64,000 nt of DNA from Echiichthys vipera. Its lineage: Eukaryota > Chordata > Actinopteri > Perciformes > Trachinidae. The notes under the pieces were generated by a model. The model searched no databases and was not told the DNA's origin. It worked only from the letters and a program-made list of their open reading frames with translations. The first letter of the stretch is position 1, and each line of letters begins with the position of its first letter. Positions 49,268 through 58,727 of the stretch are shown piece by piece. The translations under genes were made by a program, and so were the position numbers. The stretch lies in contig OY829662.1 in the NCBI GenBank assembly GCA_963691815.1, positions 12,563,741 through 12,627,740 of the forward strand, read 5' to 3'.

Positions 49268-52200
49268 ATGCTGCAGATCGGGGATGAGGTGGTGTATTTC
49301 TCGGCGTTGTTTCTGCTGGTGGCGTTGGGGACGAGGAGCGCCACCGGGGCCTTCCTCCTCACCGCATTCCTCTACGTCTTCATGGTGATGTTCCGGTTTC
49401 CTCCGGTGCCAGCGGACCAGGCCGGCCGCGTCCTCCGGCCCAGGGCTCCATCAGGCGGCGTTTCGGTGGTGGCGCACCGCGGGGGCAGCCACGACGCTCC
49501 GGAGAACACCTTGGCAGCGATCAGAGAGGTGACATTCACCTGTCATCAGTTTAGATGACAGTATGTAGCAGTGTGTGTGTACTAGGCTACAGAAATGTAA
49601 CACCCAAATGAATGATGCATTCAATTCCTGAGGGAATCTAGAGCACTGCAGGTGCAAAGGAATCCCCAAATACATATAAGGGCAATTTCATGATGTATTT
49701 TGTGTGATAATTATTCTATTGATTGCTTAGACTTTGCATGTCGTGACTTCTCATGTTGCACTGTAAGCAGAGCACCACATCTGCTATCCTAAATGGACAG
49801 GCTGCTTAGTTCTTTGTATTCTACTGTAGCCATGAAAATGAACTGTTTATGCATTGAAACCACATCCAAGTCAACAGTCACTCACACACTTGTAGATGTT
49901 TTCTTCCCTCACTGTTTCAGCATCTACAGTACTTCAGTATGAAAAGTCAGCGTATTGTTTCATAACTGTCCTACATGCCGTTAGCATCCGCTCTACTCTT
50001 ACTCATAACTCTCATGTGTCCAGTTCCATCACCTCTGGATGAGTTTCTTTAATATTGTTCAGCCTATTTTTGCTCCATTATCCAACCCCCCCTCATAGGC
50101 AGCTATTGAATGTCTTGGAAAATACTTTTTCAGTTTGTCTCTGGCTTCTGTAAACATCCCAGTACTGAAACAGCTGTTTTCAGAGTCAGTAATGATGAAC
50201 GAAGGAGGGCTCTGGACTACCCCCAGGTCACACCAAGTATCAAACAAACATTTTAATTTTATTGACAATAACGTTCATGCATCAACGTGCAGAGTACACA
50301 GGGATCTGTTCATGTATCTATTTTAACTGTAAGTGGTTTGAAATTGAGACTGCATGATTTTTTATTTGTGTCAAATACAGTGTCCTCCTGGTGTCAGCTT
50401 TGACTAATGATTGTATTTTGGTCACTCAGTCTTTCATAAAGCAAAGAAGCTAAGAAGATTCATTTTTGGATTGGAATATTATTATTATTATTTCTGGATA
50501 GCATCCACCTTCTGATAAAAAAACATATAATTATCGCTCCTCTAATTTTCCAACACAAGTAATCTACCATTGACTGCAAGGAAATGAGTGAAACGTTATT
50601 CTGATCATTTACTATTAATGGCAAGGGCTAAAGAGAGTGAGGCTCAAACATTACTATCGCTCCTCTAATTTTCCAACACAAGTAATCTACCATTGACTGC
50701 AAGGAAATGAGTGAAACGTTATTCTGATCATTTACTATTAATGGCAAGGGCTAAAGAGAGTGAGGCTCAAACATTACTGTTTGTCCTCACGAGACTAGAG
50801 TCAAATAATCGTTTTATTGTCTTTGCCTAAAACTGGAGCAGCTGCCATTTAAAAGTGAAGTCTAATATGAAATATATTTCCTCAAGACAACTTAAAATCA
50901 ACTCTCTTCCCTCTTTATCGGTTTACATCTGCTGCACCTTGCCTGTTAAATGATAATACCCACTCTGTGTTTCACTTTCTTAAGTTATGTAACCGCACTG
51001 TCTCCTGTTGTTCCTGTTGTTGTTTGGACCATTTTGCAAAGAAAGCTGTCTTTTCATCTCCTTGTCCCCCTTTGATCTCATTCTTTAGGCCAGTAGGAAC
51101 AGGGCAACTGGAGTGGAGCTGGACCTGAGTTTCACAGCCGATGGCGTGCCCGTACTGATGCATGATGAGACTGTGGACCGCACCACCAACAGCTCTGGAC
51201 CAGTTAACAAACTGCAGTTGGTCCAGCTTAAGAGACTGGATGCTGCTGCTCGTCACAGGCTGAAGTATGCTGCATATTAAACAGGCGTTTCTGCTTGTCT
51301 AAGCGTGTGATTTAATGTTTAGATAAAGAAACTAAGGACGTTGTGTCCATGCAAATCAGCGTACTTTTTTTGAAAATCTGTGAAGATCCTCATGCTATAA
51401 GGTTTGAGTTGCAGAAATATCGTTTTCATATGATGGATCCCTTGCCCTTCGTAAATATGTCACCATTTAAAGTATCTCTTCTCACTGGCTTTCTCACTAA
51501 CTTTAAAGATGTAAAATAAGGAAGCGAAAGAGACCTAGAACACAAAGTGTGATACAGCAGGAGCCTTATCTGCTGTGTCACTTAACTCGGTTTTGCTTTA
51601 AACACCTGCTGTGATTTCTTTCGTCCTCAGGGACAAGTTCAGCGGCGAAAAGGTCCCAACTCTGCAGGAAGCCGTGGAGGAATGCATCAGACACCAGCTG
51701 ACCATCTTCTTCGATGTTAAAGGTCAACCTGATAAGGTACTGAATATTAAAACTCCTTATAAATATATGTGGCCTACAGACATGCTCAATGCAGAGAAGC
51801 TGTCTTTCTGTACAATTAATTCTGCCTCCTAGCCGAAAGGCTCACTGAGGCTGCCTTCTTTTTGACTCTTCTAGGAGGCATTTATTTCAGTAATCTCTTT
51901 AAATGGGTTAATTTATTATCACTTGTCCTGTTGATCATTTATCCTCTTTTTTATGGATCATTAATCATTTATCCTCTTTTCCAGGCTGCATCCGTGCTTC
52001 ATGAGATGTATAAGACGTTCCCTGTCCTTTACAATTCCAGCATTGTGTGTTCCTTTGAACCCAAAGTCATCTACAAGGTAACAAAAAATATGACTGATTA
52101 ACGTCTTTAGAAATACTTACTTCCTTGTTTATGGACTAGGCTATTTTTGTTAATTTATTGTCTCTCAATATAGCACTGGCACAACCACACAACTATAAGA

Positions 52201-53542
52201 AACATGTCTCTTTTTTTAAGCTAAACTCTAAAAAGAAATTGCTTTCTGGTTTGCTTTAAACCATCACACCTATTGTCATAAAAGTAAGCTATGATGAGAA
52301 CGTATCTGACTGAAGAGTCAGACCCTCCTCCTAATTATGACAATATTCTGTTGACTTCTGAACTCTTGCGGCCCAAAGATGCGTCAGACCGACCCCAACG
52401 TGGTCACGGCTCTCATCCACCGCCCCTGGAGACTGAGCCGCTTTGGCGACGGCACTCCTCGGTCCCTGTCGGCATCTGGTCAGCTGTGGATGGTGGTTCT
52501 GGACATCTTGTTGGACTGGGCCCACCACCACATTCTGTGGAAACTCTGTGGTGTATCTGCCGTCCTTGTGCAGAAAGACTTCATCTCACTGTAGGTGACG
52601 TTTAATTTGTTTCATCGTTGAGCTAAGATTTTTTCCGACCAGATGTTGAGAGGAATCTGTCCTAAATGCATATAATCTTATATTGTATGCGCTGCACTTG
52701 GCAAGATGAGCTCCACTAAGAAATGTTTTCAATGTAAAACCACAACATGTCTGAGAAGGGAAGTATACTATAGTATAGTTGTGACATCACAGCTGTACAG
52801 AAGTCCTGACGGCTCGTTTAATGGTATTTATAAGTGCCGCTACAGTGCCATTATGGTTATTTTCCCTTCTCATATATACCTTTAAACGAGCCGTCGGGAC
52901 CTCTGTACAGTTGTGATGTCACAACTATACTATATATATATATATATGTTTACATCACAACTGTAAAGAAGTCCTGACGGCTCGTTTAAAGGCACAGTTT
53001 CTGAATGCTGTATGCATTTCTCTGTGGATTGAGCGCTTTGATACTTTCACAGTATTTCTATAGTTGCTCAACTTCTAGAAAAAAATATAAAATATAATCT
53101 AGTAAGACATGGAAGTCTGTGTGTGTTTCTGCCTCCTTAAATTGTTTTAACCTTTAGTTACGTGCGATAAGATTCAATTTGAGATAAAAAAAATATTCTG
53201 ATGCGATAAGTGGATTAGAAACTGGCTAGGAATTTGATAAAATGCTATCCAACTCCTTCAGTCATAAGTATACACTTCTTCACTATTCTATATCATGTAT
53301 TGTTTGCAACCAAAAATGTTTGTCTGACTGTGGGTATTGTGCCATATTTACTGAGCTGTATTATGTTTCCTTCCTCCTTCCTTCTTTCACTAAGGGACTA
53401 CGTGCAGTACTGGGCAGAGCGAAGTGTGGAGGTGGTGGGTTGGACTGTTAACACCGCTGTGGAGAAAGACTACTACCAAAACCTGCTGAAGATTGGTTAC
53501 ATCACTGACAGTCTGCTGGACGACTGTGATCCTCATTACTGA
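49268..53542 (+). CDS. gde1: Glycerophosphodiester phosphodiesterase 1, complete
   Basis: Membrane enzyme that hydrolyses glycerophosphodiesters such as glycerophosphoinositol and N-acyl glycerophosphoethanolamines to glycerol 3-phosphate and the alcohol. Six exons: 49268-49528, 51089-51264, 51631-51736, 51985-52077, 52379-52590, 53395-53542; 996 nt, 331 residues, the same length as human GDE1. An N-terminal hydrophobic segment (about residues 8-44) fits a membrane anchor. The GDPD catalytic site is intact: H70-R71 in VVAHRGGSHDAPENT, E97 and D99 in GVELDLSF, and H112 in PVLMHDETVDRTT, at the same numbers I recall for mammalian GDE1. YNSSIV is a possible N-glycosylation site; the C-terminus is YITDSLLDDCDPHY. 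The exon 5 acceptor (GCGGCCCAAAG|ATG) is weak, but phase and protein (VIYK/MRQTD) support it. Confidence 0.96.
49529..51088 (+). other. gde1 intron 1
   Basis: Holds the perfect 123-bp tandem duplication at 50532-50777. No other repeat or exon recognised. Confidence 0.8.
50532..50777. repeat. Perfect 123-bp tandem duplication
   Basis: Two head-to-tail copies, 50532-50654 and 50655-50777, start TATCGCTCCTCTAATTTTCC and end GAGGCTCAAACATTAC. I found no mismatch between them. Confidence 0.95.
51265..52378 (+). other. gde1 introns 2-4
   Basis: Three short introns (51265-51630, 51737-51984, 52078-52378) around exons 3 and 4. No repeat recognised, apart from an 18-bp echo of TCATTTATCCTCTTTT just before exon 4. 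Confidence 0.85.
52591..53394 (+). other. gde1 intron 5
   Basis: Mostly rearranged MITE sequence (52768-53090). No other element. Confidence 0.8.
52768..53090 (+). mobile_element. MITE copy I, rearranged into an inverted plus direct arrangement
   Basis: The family middle block (TAGTTGTGACATCACA..., GTCCTGACGGCTCGTTTAA) occurs three times: plus at about 52770-52822, minus at 52882-52934, plus at about 52950-52990. The last continues into the usual right half (GCACAGTTTCTGAATGC, CATTTCTCTGTGGATTGAGCG). The first two form about 53-bp inverted arms with a 59-bp loop. Confidence 0.75.
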
Positions 53543-53911
53543 ATAATCAGGCACATTAAACTATGAAGACTCAGATGTAATACTTCCTTGACTTTATCCT
53601 ACTACCAGCAGCAATACCTCCAACTCTCCTGGACCAGAGAAAAGGATTACACTACCTTAAATCTTTTCTACCTTGTGTGCTGATCTTTCAGAGGCTTTAA
53701 AGAGACCTCAGTGTATATAGTTGTAACATTAGACATATTGGTATCCCATCAACGCCTGCTATCATGATATTTATTTAATTATGGACTCAATAATGGACAT
53801 AATAGTTGATTTTTTGATTGTTCAGAAACTTGCCTTCTGTCATTAAGTGCCACAGTGGCACAAGTAACATTCATTAAAATAATATCTGATTGTACGCTCC
53901 AAAGGAGGGAT

Positions 53912-53917
53912 AATAAA
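53912..53917 (+). terminator. gde1 polyadenylation signal AATAAA
   Basis: AATAAA 370 bp after the gde1 stop, just before the Tc1-like element. No stronger signal was seen between. Confidence 0.6.
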
Positions 53918-53974
53918 TGCACCATTGAATACTGACACATGTGGTGGAGACGGGTCGACATGAACTCTGAAATA

Positions 53975-54520
53975 CACTCACCGGCCACTTTATTAGGTGC
54001 ACCTGTCCGCAACGCAAATTTCTAATCAGCCAATCACATGGCAGCAACTCGATGCATTTATGCATGTAGACATGGTCAAGACGATCTGCTGCAGTTCAAA
54101 CCAAGCATCAGAATGGGGAAGAAAGGTGATTTAAGTGACTTTGAACGTGGCATGGTTGATGGTGCCAGACGGGCTGCTCTGAGTATTTCAGAAACTGCTG
54201 ATCTACTGGGATTTTCATGCACAACCATCTCTAGGGTTTACAGAGAATGGCCCGAAAAAGAGAAAATATCCAGTGAGCGGCAGTTCTGTGGGCGCAAATG
54301 CCTTGTTGATGCCAGAGGTCAGAGGAGAATGGCCAGACTGGTTGGAGCTGATAGAAAGGCAACAGTAACTCAAATAACCACTGGTTACAACAAAGGAATG
54401 CAGGAGAGCATCTGTGAACATACAACACCACCTACTTTCTACAGAGAGGGAACAGCAGGAGAAGACCACACTGACACTTTATTAAGCACCAGGTGCGCCT
54501 AATAAAGTGGCTGGTGAGTG
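53975..54520 (+). mobile_element. Internally deleted Tc1-like transposon (546 bp)
   Basis: Terminal repeats CACTCACCGGCCACTTTATT... and its inverse ...AATAAAGTGGCTGGTGAGTG, about 32 bp with few mismatches, flanked by TA on both sides, the target duplication of the Tc1/mariner superfamily. It carries only the 5' part of a transposase gene; the catalytic domain is absent. Confidence 0.85.
54113..54502 (+). pseudogene. Tc1-like transposase remnant: N-terminal DNA-binding part only
   Basis: Open for 129 codons from MGKKGDLSDFERGMVDGARR. SISETADLLGFSCTTISRVYREW is a classic Tc1 first helix-turn-helix, and QRRMARLVGADRKATVTQIT corresponds to the second helix-turn-helix region. Full Tc1 transposases are about 340 residues; the DDE catalytic domain is missing, and the reading ends in terminal-repeat sequence. 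An upstream in-frame ATG at 54038 is not in family-like sequence. Confidence 0.75.
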
Positions 54521-54954
54521 TATGATGTAACTTCTTTGATAACCTCATTATGAATCATCAGAGAAGGAAAACTCTTTTGGTGATCATGGCTGCAGCAGAA
54601 CTGTAATAACTAGGAGTCCAAATGCCCATGCCATCCACCTAAGAAATGTTTGACTAGATACAATAGAACCTGTAATTGAATCATTTAACTTTTGAATTAT
54701 AGTTTCTGTAAATTAGATCTCCCCACATAATGGTCTAACGCTGCTTTAAAGAATTCTCTACAGTGCTAGCAATATAACTTAGAGGGGGAAATACTTATTC
54801 CATTAATTTTATTTCAATTTAACTTAATTGTTTTGCTAAAAAACCATCACATTTAAAGATATAGACTGTATAGAATTTCAGTGTCTGCTTTTAAAAAAAA
54901 ATTTATTTAAGGTGTTCTCGTAGGCAAAAGGCTAACAACCTCATTTTGGTAACA

Positions 54955-55065
54955 TCAAACCTGTTTCCAAAAAAGTTACACCGTGTAAAATGTAAATGAA
55001 AACAGAAAGCAATGATTTGAAATCACTGAAACCTCATGTAATTAAAAATAGGGTTGTAGGCTGCT
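54955..55065. repeat. Fragment of a mariner-like fish repeat
   Basis: TTCCAAAAAAGTTACACCGT and AGCAATGATTTGAAATCA match, from memory, an abundant nonautonomous mariner-type repeat in fish. Diverged. Confidence 0.4.
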
Positions 55066-55474
55066 AAGAGATAGATCCTCATAGGTTCACCTATCAAAAT
55101 ATTTAGTTCTTTTAGGCCGAAATAAAGAATGTAAATCTGGTTTGCAAGTCAACAATGCCTTTTAAGTGGAAATACTAAATTATTAAAAATGTCAGTATCT
55201 ATATGAGAGTTTTCTTTGTATTAATTTCTGTTAATAGCCGACTTGGTGCTTTTGTCAACCTTTACATTTACCACACTCTTCAGTTAGTAGATAGTAAAGC
55301 TTGGCTGCATTGTAAACACGGTTGTGTGTATGTGATTGCACTGTGCACCTGACCTCACCTGCGTGTACTGTAAACACAAAGACGTTGGGCAGATGGGGGT
55401 GCAACATGGAAGAGCGTGGACACACGAGCCCAAATTAATACATTCTCATTCAAGTTGATCTCATCTGACAGCAT

Positions 55475-56105
55475 TTAAAGTGTTATTATGGCGCAAAATC
55501 ATCCCAATGGTCTTTTTCGGTACTAGCATGCATCAAATAAGCCATCGAGACGGATTTTTTCTATTGAGGGTGAAATCCCGGAGAGTTGCTAACAGCCGAA
55601 AGTGGATAACAACTGATTAGCCTGGGGCAGTACTGTGATGGCATTAAAACGTCTTTTTAACCACTAATACTGCTCCAAATAACACCAAACCTCTGCAGTA
55701 GCATGATAAGAGCCCTTACACAGAAAACAAAGTGCCAGCAACGTAGTTTGTGAACCCGGAGTTTATTAGAACAGTGTTTTGAAAGACTTACCAACTGGTC
55801 CCGGTACCAGTCCATTCAAGTCGTTTACCAAGTCAATCCAACAGGAAGGAGCACATAGGTGCTTTGTTTTATGTGTAGGGACTCTTCTCATGCTACTGCA
55901 GAGGTTTGGTGTTCTTTTGAGCAGTATTAGTGGTTAAAAAGACGTTTTAATGCCATCACCTTAATGCCCCATCCGGCTGTTAGCGACTCTACCGGATTTC
56001 TCCATTAATAGTTTATACACAAAAAAAACTGTCTCCATGGCTTATTTGATGTATGTAAGTGCCGAAAACGACCATGGGATGATTTGCGCCAGAATTACAC
56101 TTTAA
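55475..56105. mobile_element. Foldback element with ~250-bp inverted arms
   Basis: The left arm starts TTAAAGTGTTATTATGGCGC and runs to about 55738 (CTCTGCAGTAGCATGATAAG, AAAACAAAGTGCC). The right arm runs from about 55858 (GGTGCTTTGTTTT) to CCAGAATTACACTTTAA at 56105, and is its reverse complement with scattered mismatches. The centre is about 120 bp. Non-coding. Both ends are TTAA-like. Confidence 0.85.
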
Positions 56106-56220
56106 TTTGTTTGAAGTTTGTCACACTAAAGAAGGGAAGTCATACATATTATCAGACAGGTCCTAACTTTGGATATTTCGATTCAGGGAATTAGGGAAGA
56201 AAATAGTAGTGTCTATGGAC

Positions 56221-56763
56221 TCCCTTCAGTCCCGGGACACTGTCTCTTTAAAGCGCAGAGGGAGGCGTGTAGGAAGTCGAGAAGTGGTGTGTGGGTCCAA
56301 TGTCTTATGAATGACAACCGCTGATTCAGATTATGTGACATTGTAGCAGTGCGGGACACTTCAGCACCAAAGTGAGTTACGATACGTGTGTGGACTATAG
56401 TAAAGAAGGCAGGTGAGAGGAGGGGGGGAGGGTCTCTGGATGAATTATGCGCCCCGGCTGCTGCTTTTTTTTACGCGGAGAGAAAGGAGCGCGGCGCACG
56501 GGTCTGTTTTCTGCGCGTGTTCCCAAACAGCCTGTGTCGTCTCATGTCAAGCTCTGTGGATTTACTTCAAACCGTCGGCCCGTGAGTGAAATCCATGCGG
56601 ATCAGCTGAGGAGAGGACTGAAGCTTGTCACATGTGGAAGACTGATCCTGGGATTTAAAAAGTGATCCCCCCCCCCCGATCCACCTGTATCTGCTCCACT
56701 TGGACTTTTTTTTTTTTTTACTTCAAGGTGCCAAACAAAGTTTTCAGGTGACTTTTCCTGCGC
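56221..56763 (+). other. mcrip2 promoter and 5' UTR region
   Basis: GC-richer stretch upstream of the mcrip2 start, with homopolymer runs: C10 around 56669-56678 and T15 around 56706-56720. Exact transcription start not visible. Small frames such as 56388-56585 are probably untranslated leader. Confidence 0.5.
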
Positions 56764-58693
56764 ATGATGTACACAATTACAAGAGGTCCAAGCAAACTGG
56801 TCACCCAGCGACGGACAGGTGAGCCATTGTAACTGTAACTGAGATCCAGCACACACTCATCTTGTTTTCAGGTGTTTTTTTTTTTAAATAAAACGTGAAC
56901 TTTCTGTTATTTTCAGGGCCTACTCAGCAGCTTGACAACAAAATGAACGACTTCAAGCACAAACAAACATCCTGGAGTATGCCTGAGTAAGTGCAGTCTT
57001 GAAAAGCCAGTAGTTTGTCTTATGGTTGTCAGGTCTGTCCTTTTAACCCAATTTGGTTATTGTGTTTTAACTGTGTTGGTTTAGTGTCTCCTGGCATCAG
57101 TGCACGTCATCAGCTAGAGACGGTCACGGGTTTTCTGCATCAGCCTGAATGATTTATAACACACCTTCACACTGTGGCTTCAGTCAGACCCCTGGGCTGT
57201 TTGCATGCCTTTTGTGAAACCACCCAGTGTGTGACCTTGTGGCAAGTCAAGGTGGCACATGGTCCTTCAGTCAGCTGTTGTAACAAAGCAACCGTGCACG
57301 AGTTTAGGCCCAAAGGCTGACACTTTGACAAATGAGACTTGACATTTGAACATGTATATCAATGAATAAAAGAAATAAATACTATACTTAGAAAATGCAT
57401 AATAAAGTAACTTAATGAAAATAAAACAAAAAACAGTAGTTACACAGTAAAAATAGTCAATACAAACATAGGCACTGAAATTCCTGCTTAAAAATTTGCA
57501 CGCTTGAGTAGGAAGAAGTAAGCATGTATTTGTTCTTCCTGCCCCCTAATCGCTAATTCATTCATACTTTGTCCCATTATTAATAGATCAACAATATTTA
57601 AAAAAATATTCATATACTAGAGCAGGGGTGGGAAACCCTGCTCCTGGAGGGCCACTGTCCTGCATGTTTTAGGTTCCTCTCTGCTCTAACACACCTGGTT
57701 CTAATGCTTTGCTCGTTATCAAGCAGCTGAAGCTCATCAGGGGTTTAATAATCGTTAGACTCAGGGGTGTTAGAGCAGGGACAAACCTAAAACATGCAGG
57801 ACAGCGGCCCTTATCAGATACTTTATGCAGCATTTGTCGAACACAGACTATTTTTGTGACGTGTTGTTTCTCCTCTTTGCACCCGCCAGCCTTCCTGCCC
57901 CCAAGATAGTTTTCAACCGTCCCAATGGTAAAAAGTACCATCATCCCGCTCCGGCTCTGCCCGCAGACGACCAGCAGGAAGAGAGCTTCACACCTGCACA
58001 CGAGGAAAATGTCAAATTCGTCTATGACGGTAAGGAAATGAATCAACAGTCCGACTGGAAACGTGAGAAGATGAGACGACACTTTTTCTTTGTTTGCCTC
58101 ACACCTGTCCCTCGTGGGATGTTTTGTGAATGACATTGTTTTACTATCAAGTGTTTAATGCTGACCGGCCTTCCCAGCCCTCACCCACACAGCTGTTCTG
58201 ACACTTATAGCCATGATAGGCACCTAACAGAAAAAAAAATGCTCTCACGCTCACATATCATGACCCATGCTGGCTCATGTGCTTAAGAGAAACCTAATTT
58301 TTGGGTTTTTAAGTAGCGCCCACCAGCAACTGATGGGGGAAAAGCTTGAGGAAAAGTCATCAAAGACATTTGACAGATGCACAGTGACCCCGTTTGAAGT
58401 GTACGCTTCATTCTCACCTTTTTAAGTCTTCATTTGGCTTGGCCGTTCTTACTTTCTGTGTCCTGTTAGTTGCTGGCATTGAAGCTCAGCCACAGCAGCT
58501 CATAAACAACTTCAGTAACCTTGTCCTGTAGTGGACAAGGACACTAAAGAAGGCCCGACCCCCCCCTCCTGTTGAGAGAGAGAGTGCTGTTCAGGGCTGA
58601 TTCATTCTGCTACTCTCTGAATACCTCAATACATAATACAAACAAGATTTGAGTTTTCTGAAAGTCGTGACCTGAACGGCAGCTACTGGAGAT

Positions 58694-58727
<34 letters not shown>

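Larger units (their letters stand above)
54521..56220. other. gde1-mcrip2 intergenic region
   Basis: Holds a fragment near 54955-55065 resembling a common fish Tc1/mariner-type repeat (CCAAAAAAGTTACACCGTG, AAAGCAATGATTTGAAATC), and the long foldback element at 55475-56105. Otherwise AT-rich with nothing recognised. Confidence 0.65.

Noticed and set aside
57669..58136. 155-codon minus-strand open frame
   Set aside because: Antisense of mcrip2 exon 3 plus a hAT MITE; no family resemblance.
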